Of a DNA stretch of 64,000 nt, positions 34,631 to 43,392 are shown in pieces. Origin of the DNA: Oscillospiraceae bacterium. GTDB lineage: Bacteria > Bacillota > Clostridia > Oscillospirales > Oscillospiraceae. The notes beneath the pieces were generated by a model, which worked only from the letters and a program-made list of their open reading frames with translations, had not been told where the DNA came from and ran no database searches. Within the stretch, counting starts at the first letter, position 1. Every line of letters starts with the position of its first letter. Both the position numbers and the translations under genes were made by a program. The stretch covers positions 1 through 64,000 of the forward strand of contig JAFQFH010000027.1 in NCBI GenBank assembly GCA_017398685.1, given 5' to 3'.

Positions 34631-34669
34631 GTGCGAGGGTAAATTAACTAAAGCGTATGCTCAGTCAAA

Positions 34670-35953
34670 TCAGCCGTTGGCTGCCTGATACTGAACTGCC
34701 CAGCCGTCAACGAAAGCGGTCTCAACAGTGGCCCAGGTCTCATCGGAGGGGTTGTTGTTGTACTCGTTCATGGCGGAAACTACAGCTGCGCGGTAAGCGT
34801 CAACATTGGGCTGGTAGTTGGTGGCCCACCACATGGTGTAGTGGCCGTTGGAAGCGTACTCGTTGGCATTGGCCAGGAAGGGGTTGGTGGAAACAGCGGA
34901 ATTGGTGTAAGGCATGACACCGAAGGTGTCAACTGCAATACGGGAAGCCTCAGCGTCGGTAACGAGCCAGTACATGAAGTCGAGGGTAGCCTGGATGTCT
35001 TCCTCGGAAGCATCGCCGTTGACTGCCCAGTAGTTTTCGGTGCCGCAGTTCAGGCCGGCCATCTCTTCGCCTTCAACGCCGCAGTAGTAGGGGATCATGG
35101 TGAGGTCTTCAGCCTTCATGCCCTTGTCGGCCAGGCCGGACCACTCCCAGTTGCCCTGGCTGTAGAACACGGCTTCGCCGTTTGCAAACTCAGCCTGTGC
35201 ATCAAAGCCGCCGGTAGCAAGCTCGGAGGGAGCAACGGTGCTGTTGTTGATCATGAGATCCCACAGGTTGCGGTAGTTGTCCATGTAAGCGCCGGTGATG
35301 GTGGCGGGGCAGGAGGTCCATGCTTCGGGATCGTCAACGGACTCGTAGTAGTACTCGAGGTTGATCAGGTGACCGGTGAAGCGCCAGCTGGAGGAACCGT
35401 CCATGCCGGCGGAGGTGAAGGCGGAGAAGCCCAGCTCGTCCTTGCGGGCGGTGATGTCTTCTGCAACTGCCTTGAGGGACTCGAAGTTGGTGATGTCAGA
35501 AACTTCGTAGCCTGCTTCCTTCAGCAGAGCCTTGTTGGTGATGATGCCGTAGCACTCATAGCAGTAGCCGATGGAGCAGAGCTTGCCATCTTCATCGTAG
35601 AGCATGTAAGCATCGGTGTTCAGCTCTTCTGCGATGGGGGTGCCGGTCAGGTCGTAGCAGTAATCTGCCCACTCATCAACGGCAGCCTGGTTGCCAGCCA
35701 CGAACAGGGTGGGGGCATCGGACTTGTCCATCTCGGAGGTGAGGGTCTGGTTGTAGGTGCCGGAAGCGGCGGTAACGACCTTGACCTCAACACCGGTCTC
35801 TTCGGTGTACATTGCGGCGATCTGCTGCAGAGCTTCGTCGGATTCGGGCTTGAAGTTGAGCCAGTAGACGGAACCTTCGTCAGCAGCGAAAGCAGCGGGG
35901 CACAGTGCAACGACCATGCACAGAACCAGCAGCATTGCAAGGGTCTTCTTCAT
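34670..35953 (-). CDS. ABC maltodextrin transporter, solute-binding protein
   Basis: 427-residue extracellular binding protein. The signal peptide MKKTLAMLLVLCMVVALCPA is followed by an AFA-ADE cleavage site; the Cys residues inside it are not in a proper lipobox. The mature start SVYWLNFKPESDEALQQIAA and the many aromatic residues in the binding cleft (WRFTGHL, NWEWSGL) fit a sugar-binding protein. AAAGGAG precedes the start. Highly biased codons suggest strong expression. No clear promoter is visible between it and the LacI gene, so it may be read from the regulator's promoter. Confidence 0.9.
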   Translation of the reverse strand: MKKTLAMLLVLCMVVALCPAAFAADEGSVYWLNFKPESDEALQQIAAMYTEETGVEVKVVTAASGTYNQTLTSEMDKSDAPTLFVAGNQAAVDEWADYCYDLTGTPIAEELNTDAYMLYDEDGKLCSIGYCYECYGIITNKALLKEAGYEVSDITNFESLKAVAEDITARKDELGFSAFTSAGMDGSSSWRFTGHLINLEYYYESVDDPEAWTSCPATITGAYMDNYRNLWDLMINNSTVAPSELATGGFDAQAEFANGEAVFYSQGNWEWSGLADKGMKAEDLTMIPYYCGVEGEEMAGLNCGTENYWAVNGDASEEDIQATLDFMYWLVTDAEASRIAVDTFGVMPYTNSAVSTNPFLANANEYASNGHYTMWWATNYQPNVDAYRAAVVSAMNEYNNNPSDETWATVETAFVDGWAVQYQAANG

Positions 35954-36025
35954 TGTGTACGTTCTCCTTTATAAATTTGTTTTCCACTCAAGGTGGTGGT
36001 ATCTTCACGCAAAAATGCGGGAAAA

Positions 36026-37039
36026 TCAGATTTTTCTCACCGATGCGCCAATGCGCAGGGCGGGCTTTACCAAAAGGTGACGGGTGGTCTTGGCCCCCTC
36101 CAGCAGGGAAAGGAGCATTTCCACGCTCTGCCTGCCCATCTCCTCCGCAGGCTGCACCAGAGTCGTGAGGGTGGGGTTTGCGTATTCGGTTACCACAAGG
36201 CCGTCAATCCCTATCACGGAAATGTCGCCGGGGATGGAAAGCCCCTTATCCTCAATGGCCTTCATGGCGCCGATGGCCACGGTATCGGAAGCGGCAAAGA
36301 CCGAGCTGAACTCTACCCCGCTTTCAAGCAGGGTTTTCATGCAGTCATAGGCCTCCGGTATCTCAAAGCAGCCTCCCGCCTCGGCGATAAGCTCCCTGTC
36401 CGGTTCGATACCATGCTCCTTCAAGGCTGCACAGTAGCCGCAGTAGCGAAGCTCACTGACAGAGCTGTCGCTGAGACTGGGCACCAGCGCGGCGATGCGC
36501 CTGTGACCCAGAGATATAAGATGCTCCACCGCGCTGTAGCCCGCGGCATAGTCGTCAATGGAAACGGAGGCGTAGTCCTCCTCACTCAGTGAACCAAAAC
36601 GGTTTGTGTATGTACAGCACACATAGGGCACGCCTATGAGACTCAGCTCAGCCGGGGTGTAGTCATAGCGGCCCCCCAGAAAAATAAGCCCGATGAGCTT
36701 CTTTTCCCGCTCCAGAATGGCCCCTGCCTTCACCTCGTCTGCGTCGGAGTCGATAAAGTGCAGCACCATGGTGTGCCCGCTTTTTTCTATAAGGCTCGAT
36801 ATGGTCTTGAGCATTTCGGCAAAGAAAAGATTGCCGGTGCCGCGCACCACAACGCCTATGGCATCCGAGCGGCTGCGCACCAGATCACGGGCGCTGTTGT
36901 TGGGTATGTAGCCGCAGTTGTCCACAAATTCCAACACCCGCCGACGTACATCATCACTGACATCGGGACGGTTGTTGAGCACGCGGGACACGGTGCTCAC
37001 GCCTACTCCGCAGGCTTTGGCAATATCTTTAATAGTCAC
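36026..37039 (-). CDS. LacI-family regulator, MalR-like
   Basis: 337-residue repressor with an N-terminal helix-turn-helix (MTIKDIAKACGVGVSTVSRV), hinge helix LNNRPDVSDDVRRRV and a sugar-binding sensor ending in VIGIDGLVVTEYANPTLTTL. GTG is the start with GGGAG seven bases upstream. It heads the maltodextrin operon, and two abutting operators lie just downstream of its promoter, so it most likely represses its own operon and is released by a maltodextrin (inference). Confidence 0.9.
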   Translation of the reverse strand: MTIKDIAKACGVGVSTVSRVLNNRPDVSDDVRRRVLEFVDNCGYIPNNSARDLVRSRSDAIGVVVRGTGNLFFAEMLKTISSLIEKSGHTMVLHFIDSDADEVKAGAILEREKKLIGLIFLGGRYDYTPAELSLIGVPYVCCTYTNRFGSLSEEDYASVSIDDYAAGYSAVEHLISLGHRRIAALVPSLSDSSVSELRYCGYCAALKEHGIEPDRELIAEAGGCFEIPEAYDCMKTLLESGVEFSSVFAASDTVAIGAMKAIEDKGLSIPGDISVIGIDGLVVTEYANPTLTTLVQPAEEMGRQSVEMLLSLLEGAKTTRHLLVKPALRIGASVRKI

Positions 37040-37084
37040 TGTTTTTCTCCCAAAAGTCTGCGTTTAACGGACAAATGTGTTCCG

Positions 37085-37108
37085 GAAACGTTACCGGAAA
37101 CGTTTCCG
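37085..37108. promoter_or_regulatory. Two abutting LacI/MalR operators
   Basis: GGAAACGTTACC (37085-37096) and the perfect palindrome GGAAACGTTTCC (37097-37108) lie end to end. Both centre on CG. They sit about 10-35 bases downstream of the predicted transcription start, where bound repressor would block RNA polymerase. Confidence 0.85.
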
Positions 37109-37125
37109 ACCCTTCGACAAATAAA

Positions 37126-37153
37126 TATTATCAAGGGCATGAAGCAAAGTCAA
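37126..37153 (-). promoter_or_regulatory. Promoter of the maltodextrin operon
   Basis: On the minus strand TTGACT (37148-37153) and TAATAT (37126-37131) with a 16-base spacer, directly upstream of the paired operators. Confidence 0.6.
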
Positions 37154-37216
37154 CCACACAAATTCTGCTGAAAGAAACTTTGTAGCTCTGCCTAAATTAC
37201 TTGTCGTGTTTTGTGC

Positions 37217-37250
37217 AAAATGCCCATACAGCATTTTTGCTGTATGGGCA
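37217..37250 (-). terminator. Terminator of the PfkB kinase gene
   Basis: TGCCCATACAGC pairs perfectly with GCTGTATGGGCA around a 6-base loop; TTTT follows on the minus strand. It separates the kinase from the maltodextrin operon. Confidence 0.7.
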
Positions 37251-37289
37251 TGGGGCTGGCGTTTTTTCGTGCTGAACAAATGGCAGCTT

Positions 37290-38216
37290 TCACACTTGCA
37301 CATCAAGGCCGAACTCCTCCGGCTGGAAGCGGGGGCAGACATTTTCAGCGGAGGTGATGACGGAGGCTGCAAGGCGGGTGCCGATCTCCACTGCCTCAGC
37401 CATGGTCTTGCCGTAGGTCAGGCCAATGGCAACGCCGGAGCAGAAGGCGTCTCCCGCGCCGGTGGTATCGCGCACCTTCACGGTATCTGCGGGCTGTACG
37501 CCGGAATTGCCCTGCATATCCGCCCAGACTGCGCCCCGGCTGCCCATGGTGACAACCACGGCGGGGAACTGAGCCTGCACTATCTTCTCGGCGAGGATGG
37601 GGCGAAGCTCCTCAGGGCTGAGATTTGAAAAGTCGGAGACGAAGAGGATGCCCGCCTCCTCAAGATTGCATACAAAGCAGGCGGTGGACTGGAGAAAGTC
37701 CCGCCGCTGGGAGGCGATGCTCATATTGGCCACAACGGCGTACACAGGCTTATTATACTTTCTGGCGAACTTGAAAACACTTTTTATGACTTCCTTGTCC
37801 ATGTCTATCTCAAGAACAATACTGTCACAGTCGGCAAAAATCTCATCGCCCTTTTCCTCGATAAGCTGCACCATTGCGCCCATCACGGGGCGCTTGGAGA
37901 TGGAAGCCACCACGTCGCCGCCCTCGTTGAACACCGCCAGCCACATACCCATGCCGTCGGGAACAGTGACAACATAGCGGGTGTCAACCTTGTGGTTATT
38001 GAGCTTGCGGATGACCTCGGCCCCCTCGGGGCTTTCATCCACCATGCTGACAAATCTAGGGCGCAGCTCCACATTGGCAATGTCCTCCACCACGTTGCGA
38101 CCCACGCCGCCGTGGACTATCATCACATTACCGGCGTTCCGGCCGTCGGGAATATACACATCCTCAGGGAAGCCCTTTATATCTACAAATACATTGCCTG
38201 CAACGACTATGGCCAT
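37290..38216 (-). CDS. PfkB-family carbohydrate or nucleoside kinase
   Basis: 308-residue ribokinase-like enzyme that phosphorylates a sugar or nucleoside in the cytoplasm. The first PfkB signature (GGVGRNVVEDIA) and the second (DTTGAGDAFCSGVAIGL), with the catalytic Asp of GAGD, are intact. The N-terminus MAIVVAGNVFVDIKGFPED is reminiscent of pseudouridine or nucleoside kinases rather than ribokinase, but the substrate cannot be fixed. It lies 36 bases after the YgjP-like gene on the same strand. Confidence 0.85.
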   Translation of the reverse strand: MAIVVAGNVFVDIKGFPEDVYIPDGRNAGNVMIVHGGVGRNVVEDIANVELRPRFVSMVDESPEGAEVIRKLNNHKVDTRYVVTVPDGMGMWLAVFNEGGDVVASISKRPVMGAMVQLIEEKGDEIFADCDSIVLEIDMDKEVIKSVFKFARKYNKPVYAVVANMSIASQRRDFLQSTACFVCNLEEAGILFVSDFSNLSPEELRPILAEKIVQAQFPAVVVTMGSRGAVWADMQGNSGVQPADTVKVRDTTGAGDAFCSGVAIGLTYGKTMAEAVEIGTRLAASVITSAENVCPRFQPEEFGLDVQV

Positions 38217-38252
38217 GTTATAAATCTCTCTTTCTGTATTTTTATATGAATA

Positions 38253-38945
38253 TTACAACAGTGTGGAATATTTTTCCAGCGCCTTTTTCCGCTCCTTCCA
38301 GTCAGGCATGAGCCTTGTCATAAGGGCGTGGAAATCAGGGGAATGGTTCGGGTGAACAAAGTGGCAGAACTCGTGCATCACCACGTAATCCACGCAAGCC
38401 TCCGGCACATGGGCCAGCGCAGTATTGAAGCTGAGGGAGCCTTTTTCATAGCGGCAGCTGCCCCAGCGGCTTTTCATGGCCCGGTACTTCACTTCCGGCA
38501 TTTTTATGCCCATGGCGGCAAATACGGGATAGATGCGTTCAATGCTCTCTCCGATCCTTGCTATGGCCAGCTCACGGATAAACTTTTTCAGGGTCTTTTC
38601 CCGGCTTTCGGTGTCATGGACATTGCGAAGAGTCAAAACAAGCTGTCCGACACGGAAAGAGGCTTCGTCCTTTGCTCCGGTAAGGGTGACTATGGGGCAA
38701 AGCTGCCCGGAGAGATATATGCTGTTTTCCGGCAGGGGGGCTTTTTTGCGTCTGCGCTCCAGCGCGGCAAGGATTTTTTCACCGTTTGAGAGCACAAAGC
38801 GGTCAATATACCACTGAGGTGTGAAGTAGGGCGCGGAGACATGGACAGACCCGTCAGGCCGGATGCGGAGGTTGAGATTTTTGACCCTTTTGCGTATAAG
38901 CTCATATTCTATTGTGCGGCCGTGAAAATCAAGAGCTTTAATCAT
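38253..38945 (-). CDS. YgjP-like zinc metallopeptidase
   Basis: 230-residue protein of the YgjP/WLM-type gluzincin family. The zinc site is HEFCH, followed by HPNHSPDFHALM, in which the downstream acidic residue completes the site. The upstream block VKYRAMKSRWGSCRYEKGSLSFN is the family signature. There is no signal peptide, so it is cytoplasmic. The start at 38945 gives the expected length; upstream extension would need a TTG at 38981. The physiological substrate is unknown. It is divergent from spoIIID. Confidence 0.87.
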   Translation of the reverse strand: MIKALDFHGRTIEYELIRKRVKNLNLRIRPDGSVHVSAPYFTPQWYIDRFVLSNGEKILAALERRRKKAPLPENSIYLSGQLCPIVTLTGAKDEASFRVGQLVLTLRNVHDTESREKTLKKFIRELAIARIGESIERIYPVFAAMGIKMPEVKYRAMKSRWGSCRYEKGSLSFNTALAHVPEACVDYVVMHEFCHFVHPNHSPDFHALMTRLMPDWKERKKALEKYSTLL

Positions 38946-38990
38946 AGCATATATCTTCACATGAAGCTTACAAAATGTCAATAAGGGCTT

Positions 38991-39021
38991 TTCATATCAC
39001 CACCGATATCTGCATATAAAT
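38991..39021 (+). promoter_or_regulatory. Possible sigma-E promoter of spoIIID
   Basis: TTCATAT (38991-38997) and CATATAAAT (39013-39021) are 15 bases apart, close to the sigma-E pattern (ATA-type -35, CATACANT -10). It lies 39 bases before the spoIIID start, where sigma-E control is expected from Bacillus and Clostridioides. Confidence 0.5.
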
Positions 39022-39060
39022 TGAGCAAGTCAAACTGCGGCGGAGCGCCGCAGGCAGGGA

Positions 39061-39327
39061 GTGGTGAAATTGTACACGGATATAGAACAGCGGGTCTGCG
39101 ATCTGGCTGAGTACATAATAGAAAATCAAAGCACCGTCCGGGCTGCGGCGAGGGAGTTTTGCATATCCAAGTCCACGGTGCACAAGGACCTGACTGAGCG
39201 GCTGCCACGGCTCAAGCCGGAGATGTATGCACAGGTGCGAAAGCTGCTGGACCTGAATAAGGCCGAGCGGCATATCCGCGGCGGCATGGCCACCAAAAGA
39301 AAATATAAAGAAACAGCGGCGAGATAA
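39061..39327 (+). CDS. spoIIID: Stage III sporulation regulator SpoIIID
   Basis: 88-residue DNA-binding protein that switches gene expression in the mother cell during sporulation. The helix-turn-helix STVRAAAREFCISKSTVHKD and the tail LPRLKPEMYAQVRKLLDLNK are close to Bacillus SpoIIID, and it ends in the basic IRGGMATKRKYK helix that contacts DNA. The annotated start is the first of two adjacent GTG codons; the second (39064) is better spaced from AGGGA. Its stop lies inside the loop of its own terminator. Confidence 0.93.
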   Translation: MVKLYTDIEQRVCDLAEYIIENQSTVRAAAREFCISKSTVHKDLTERLPRLKPEMYAQVRKLLDLNKAERHIRGGMATKRKYKETAAR

Positions 39328-39339
39328 CGCCGCTGTTTT
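39311..39339 (+). terminator. Terminator of spoIIID
   Basis: AAACAGCGGCG pairs with CGCCGCTGTTT around a 6-base loop that contains the stop codon, then TTTTG. Confidence 0.85.
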
Positions 39340-39353
39340 GCGTTTAATTCAGT

Positions 39354-40142
39354 TTATGCCTTGAAAACCAGAGTCAGGCCAGACTTGACTTTTACCTTGA
39401 AGCCGCCGTCTGCATCCTCGTATTCGGCCTCCACTTCGTTGCCCTCGGCATCAATCCACAGGGGAGTACCGGTGCAGGGAAGGTCAATGTATGCCTCTGC
39501 GTCCTCCGCGCCTATAAGCTCAACAACAAGTCTGTCGCTGTACACCTTCAGGTCGATTGCACTGAGAACGGAAGCTGCCTGCTGTGCGGGAACACTGATA
39601 CAGATATTACCGGCAAACCTGATGACAAGGGCTGTGCCATCGTCAGGGAAGCTGCGGCCTTCGCCCTGAGCGGGCAGCTTGAAAAGGGCAGAGTATACAG
39701 GCTCACCGGCTTCACCGCCGGTGTAGGGGGCGAGAGCGGGAGCACTAACAGGACCGGAACTGCCTGCGCTAAGCTCAATGCAGGACTGCTCAAGGGTAAA
39801 AGCATCAAGCTTGTTGAGCATCTGGTCCAGAAGCCATGAGCCGGGTGCGTACTCGTAAACCCCGTCAGCAGAAACCGGAAGCAAGTAAGTTGCAGCGGAA
39901 GCAAGCTTTTCACCGGCCTTGTCATAATCAAAGTTCAGCCTCCATATGGGCCCCATATACAGTGAATTGTCGCTTTCTTCGGGCTCAGGCTCTCTGGGAC
40001 CGACGCCTCCTGGAGAAGGACTGGTAGATATATTATAAATTCCTCCCCCTGAATTAATATTCGTTGTCCCAAAAGCAGCAACACCCGGCAGGCAGCTGAG
40101 ACACAGCATGAACACAAGGGTGAGGGCTAAAAATTTCTTCAT
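39354..40142 (-). CDS. Secreted protein of unknown function
   Basis: 262-residue protein with a signal peptide (MKKFLALTLVFMLCLSCLPG, cleavage near VAA-FGT). After it come a Gly/Ser/Pro-rich stretch and an acidic segment (PREPEPEESD), then a beta-rich domain that ends AEYEDADGGFKVKVKSGLTL. I do not recognise the family. AAAGGAG precedes the start. It is monocistronic with a near-consensus promoter. It lies between spoIIID and tex. Confidence 0.7.
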   Translation of the reverse strand: MKKFLALTLVFMLCLSCLPGVAAFGTTNINSGGGIYNISTSPSPGGVGPREPEPEESDNSLYMGPIWRLNFDYDKAGEKLASAATYLLPVSADGVYEYAPGSWLLDQMLNKLDAFTLEQSCIELSAGSSGPVSAPALAPYTGGEAGEPVYSALFKLPAQGEGRSFPDDGTALVIRFAGNICISVPAQQAASVLSAIDLKVYSDRLVVELIGAEDAEAYIDLPCTGTPLWIDAEGNEVEAEYEDADGGFKVKVKSGLTLVFKA

Positions 40143-40182
40143 TTTGTCATTCTCCTTTCGCGCTTGAAGTATGGTGTTCAAT

Positions 40183-40198
40183 GTAAAAACGATTTCAA
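40183..40198. promoter_or_regulatory. Possible cre or LacI-type site
   Basis: GTAAAAACGATTTCAA is an imperfect palindrome around CG with the general shape of a CcpA site, located between the promoter and start of the secreted-protein gene. Match is only partial. Confidence 0.3.
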
Positions 40199-40208
40199 GG
40201 CTGGCTAT

Positions 40209-40237
40209 ATTATAAAATTGCGCAGCAAATCAGTCAA
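40209..40237 (-). promoter_or_regulatory. Sigma-A promoter of the secreted-protein gene
   Basis: On the minus strand TTGACT (40232-40237) and TATAAT (40209-40214) with an ideal 17-base spacer. Confidence 0.8.
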
Positions 40238-40280
40238 TATTATCCAAGGGGGGATTAATTAATATACGCATTAGAATATT

Positions 40281-40323
40281 TAATTAAAACAGCACAGCCA
40301 GAGTTTGTACATGGCTGTGCTGT
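40281..40323 (-). terminator. Terminator of tex
   Basis: ACAGCACAGCCA pairs perfectly with TGGCTGTGCTGT around an 11-base loop and is followed by TTTTAATT on the minus strand. Confidence 0.85.
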
Positions 40324-40334
40324 GGGGGAAATTT

Positions 40335-42491
40335 TTATTTACTTGCCTGCTTCATGGAAAGGGAGATGCGGTGCTTCTTTTCATCCACTTCCAGAACCAC
40401 AACCTTTACCACGTCGCCCACGGCTACGGCCTCGCTGGGGTGGCGGATGAACTTGGAGCTTATCTGGGAGATGTGGACAAGGCCGTCCTGATGCACGCCG
40501 ATATCCACAAAGGCGCCGAAGTCAATGACGTTGCGCACTGTACCCATAAGCTCCATGCCGGGCTTAAGGTCCTTTATCTCCAGAACGTCCTTACGGAGAA
40601 GTACGGGAGGCAGCTCGTCACGGGGGTCACGGCCGGGCTTCAAAAGCTCGGAGACGATGTCGGCAAGGGTGGGAGTACCCACGCCGCACTGGGCAGCGGC
40701 ATTCTCCATGCCTATAAGCTCAAGGCGCTGGGGCAGCTCAGAAATTCTGCCTGCCGCCACGTCCTCAAGACTGTAGGAGCAGATTTTCAGAAGGGTCTTT
40801 GCAGCCTCGTAGCTTTCAGGGTGGACGGCGGTATTGTCCAGCACCTGAGCGCTTTCAGGCACACGCAAAAAGCCAGCGCACTGCTGAAAGGCCTTGGGGC
40901 CAAGCTTGGGCACCTTGGAAAGCAGCTTTCTTTCGGTGAATGCGCCGTTTTCCTCACGGTAGAGGACTATGTTTTTGGCTGTGGTCTTGGTAAGGCCGGA
41001 GATGCGCTGCAAGAGCGAGGGAGAGGCGGTGTTTACGTCCACACCTACGGCGTTTACACAGTCTTCCACCACGCCGTTGAGAGTCTCCTCCAGCTTGGCC
41101 TGGGGCATATCATGCTGATACTGGCCCACGCCTATTGCCATGGGGTCTATTTTCACAAGCTCTGCCAGAGGGTCCTGCAAACGCCGGGCAATGGACACGG
41201 CGGAGCGGAGATTAACGTCAAAGTCCGGGAATTCCTCCGCTGCCAGCTTTGAAGCGGAGTACACGGAAGCGCCCGCCTCGTTGACCATGGCATAGGCCTG
41301 CCCGCCGCCCAGCTGCTGGAGCATTTCCACAACCATCTGCTCAGTCTCCCGGGAGGCGGTGCCGTTGCCGATGGCAAGATGCTCAACGCCGTGCTTTCTT
41401 ATGAGAGCTGAGAGGATGCGGATGGCCTCGTTTTTGCGGGACTCGGAGAAGGTGGGGTAGACCACGGCAGTGTCCAGCACCTTACCTGTGCCGTCCACCA
41501 CTGCTACCTTGCAGCCGTTGCGGTAGCCGGGGTCAAGACCCATGGTAACCTTGCCCTTGACAGGGGGCTGCATCAGAAGGGGCTTGAGGTTGAGGCCGAA
41601 CATCTTTATAGCGCCCTCGCAGGCCATGTCGGTGAGGGCGCTTCTGGTCTCGCGTTCCATGGAGGGCCAGATGAGCCTGTCATAGGCGTCATCGGCGGCG
41701 GCGCGGACAAAGGCCATGGCGGGGCTGCCGGGGACTATCACCCTGCGGCGCACACGCTGCAGGGCAAGCTCACGGTCAAGCTCCACATCAACTTTCAGAA
41801 ATTCTTCCTTCTCGCCCCGGTTGAGAGCCAGTATCTGATGGCCCTGAAGCCTGTCCAGCTTCTGGGAAAAGTCATAGTAAAGGCGGTATACGCTGTCCTC
41901 GTCCTTGGCGGCTTTGGAAGTGACAGAGGCGTTCTTCTCAATAAATGCGCGAAGCTGCTGGCGGATGGTGGCATCGTCGGAAATGCGCTCGGCAATAATG
42001 TCGGAAGCGCCGGCAAGAGCGTCCTCCACGGTTTCAACGCCTTTCTCCGCGTCCACATAGTCCGCTGCCAGCTCCTCCGGTGCGGGCAGGCTCATGCTCT
42101 GGGAGAAAAGAGCATCCGCCAGAGGCTCAAGACCCTTTTCCTTTGCCACGGTGGCGCGGGTGCGGCGCTTGGGCTTATAGGGGCGGTACAGGTCTTCAAG
42201 GGCGGCGAGAGTCTGGGCCTCGTCGATGGCGGCGTCCAGCTCATCAGTCATCTTGCCCTGCTCGATAATGCTGTTTTTAACCGTCTCCCTGCGCTGGGCA
42301 AGAGAGCGGAGATATTCAAGGCGCTCTGAAAGGGTACGCAGGGCGGTATCGTCCATTGCCCCGTGCATTTCCTTGCGGTAGCGGGCGATAAAGGGAATGG
42401 TGTTGCCCTCGTCAAGAAGCGCGATAACATTTTCAATGTGGCTCAGTTCCCGGTCAAGCTCCCGGGCGAGAATTTGGGATATAGTCTCCAA
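40335..42491 (-). CDS. tex: Tex family RNA-binding protein
   Basis: 718-residue cytoplasmic protein of the Tex/Spt6-like family, linked to transcription and RNA handling. Order of parts: helical N-terminal region with NTIPFIARYRKE; RNase-H-like YqgF domain with MGLDPGYRNGCKVAVVD; helix-hairpin-helix region with GVDVNTASPSLLQRISGLTK; C-terminal S1 RNA-binding domain (GMELMGTVRNVIDFGAFVDI). The start is a TTG at 42491 with AAAGGAG upstream; no ATG fits. Length is normal for the family. Confidence 0.95.
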   Translation of the reverse strand: METISQILARELDRELSHIENVIALLDEGNTIPFIARYRKEMHGAMDDTALRTLSERLEYLRSLAQRRETVKNSIIEQGKMTDELDAAIDEAQTLAALEDLYRPYKPKRRTRATVAKEKGLEPLADALFSQSMSLPAPEELAADYVDAEKGVETVEDALAGASDIIAERISDDATIRQQLRAFIEKNASVTSKAAKDEDSVYRLYYDFSQKLDRLQGHQILALNRGEKEEFLKVDVELDRELALQRVRRRVIVPGSPAMAFVRAAADDAYDRLIWPSMERETRSALTDMACEGAIKMFGLNLKPLLMQPPVKGKVTMGLDPGYRNGCKVAVVDGTGKVLDTAVVYPTFSESRKNEAIRILSALIRKHGVEHLAIGNGTASRETEQMVVEMLQQLGGGQAYAMVNEAGASVYSASKLAAEEFPDFDVNLRSAVSIARRLQDPLAELVKIDPMAIGVGQYQHDMPQAKLEETLNGVVEDCVNAVGVDVNTASPSLLQRISGLTKTTAKNIVLYREENGAFTERKLLSKVPKLGPKAFQQCAGFLRVPESAQVLDNTAVHPESYEAAKTLLKICSYSLEDVAAGRISELPQRLELIGMENAAAQCGVGTPTLADIVSELLKPGRDPRDELPPVLLRKDVLEIKDLKPGMELMGTVRNVIDFGAFVDIGVHQDGLVHISQISSKFIRHPSEAVAVGDVVKVVVLEVDEKKHRISLSMKQASK

Positions 42492-42524
42492 AACGCGGAT
42501 CTCCTTTGATTGATTTCGCCCTTG

Positions 42525-42533
42525 AGTATAGCA
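42525..42533 (-). promoter_or_regulatory. Extended -10 promoter of tex
   Basis: TGCTATACT on the minus strand: TATACT at 42525-42530 with the extending TG. A TTGACA further upstream is 24 bases away and too far to pair with it. Confidence 0.5.
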
Positions 42534-42570
42534 CAATTTACCCGCGCTGACTATTGTCAAATACGCCTAA

Positions 42571-42611
42571 TAAAAAGGCGGAAACAGTGCGTACAAACAC
42601 ACTGTTTCCGC
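42571..42611 (-). terminator. Terminator of the spoIIQ-like gene
   Basis: GCGGAAACAGTG pairs with CACTGTTTCCGC around a 10-base loop and continues into CCTTTTTA on the minus strand. Confidence 0.9.
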
Positions 42612-42619
42612 TTTATAAA

Positions 42620-43348
42620 TTATGCGCCCAGTACGCTGAGGGGGTCGATGCTCTCACCGTTTACGCTGATGGCAAAGTGCAGGTGTGTGCCCTGAGCCAC
42701 CTCGCAAAGTGCGGTGTCGCCCACAGCGCCGATGATATAACCCTGCTCAATGCGCTCATTTACGTTGACGGCGGGAAGCTCCGCCAGATTTGCGTACATG
42801 GCCTGACTGCCGTCATCATGCTCCACGGTGACGACGGTGCCGTAAAGGTCGTCATCCTCCACGGAAATCACTGTGCCGCCCCGGGTGGCGGTGACGGTAC
42901 TGCCCAGAGGGGCTATGATGTCAATGCCCTCGTGGGTGCGCCAGTCGCGCATGGTGACATCGTACATGAGACGGGAGGCATCGTGCCCCCGTTCAATCTC
43001 GCCGCTGACGGGCCAGATATAGTCGGGCGCTGCCACCACTTCTTCCACGCTCTCTTCAAAGACCTCCACGGCCTCAGGGGCCTCCTCGGCAGTCTCAATT
43101 GTCACCTCGGGAGGGTCCAGATTGATGACCTGCGTGGTCTCGTCCTGAGCGGGGGGAATGATGATAGTCTCCACTCTGTTGACAGAGCTCTCACCCATTG
43201 AGCCAAGCTCTTTTTCCATAGTCTCGTTTCCGGCCGCAAGCATCCATGCGGAAACGCCGATAACTGCGGCGCACAGGAAAAGGACTATGTAAAAGCCCTT
43301 GCCTGTGAAAAATCCCTCCAGCCTCTTGCCGGAGCTGTTGCTGCTCAT
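42620..43348 (-). CDS. spoIIQ: M23-family membrane endopeptidase, probable SpoIIQ
   Basis: 242-residue protein with a short cytoplasmic N-terminus, one membrane helix at about 18-38, an acidic linker (about 50-105), and a LytM/M23 domain at about 110-242. The zinc ligands are present: HEGIDI (H-x3-D) and HLHFAI (H-x-H). In the forespore, SpoIIQ reaches across the septum to SpoIIIAH. Clostridial SpoIIQ keeps the zinc site that Bacillus SpoIIQ has lost, which fits. Two points support the assignment: a perfect match to a sigma-F promoter lies in front, and spoIIID is nearby, as in Clostridioides difficile where spoIIQ and spoIIID are adjacent. A vegetative M23 peptidase is the alternative. Confidence 0.75.
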   Translation of the reverse strand: MSSNSSGKRLEGFFTGKGFYIVLFLCAAVIGVSAWMLAAGNETMEKELGSMGESSVNRVETIIIPPAQDETTQVINLDPPEVTIETAEEAPEAVEVFEESVEEVVAAPDYIWPVSGEIERGHDASRLMYDVTMRDWRTHEGIDIIAPLGSTVTATRGGTVISVEDDDLYGTVVTVEHDDGSQAMYANLAELPAVNVNERIEQGYIIGAVGDTALCEVAQGTHLHFAISVNGESIDPLSVLGA

Positions 43349-43392
43349 ATTTTTTGACCTCCATATGCAGTAGTTCTTTGGCTTACAAGCCT

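Noticed and set aside
34841..35974. A 377-codon plus-strand frame
   Set aside because: Antisense shadow of the maltodextrin-binding protein gene.
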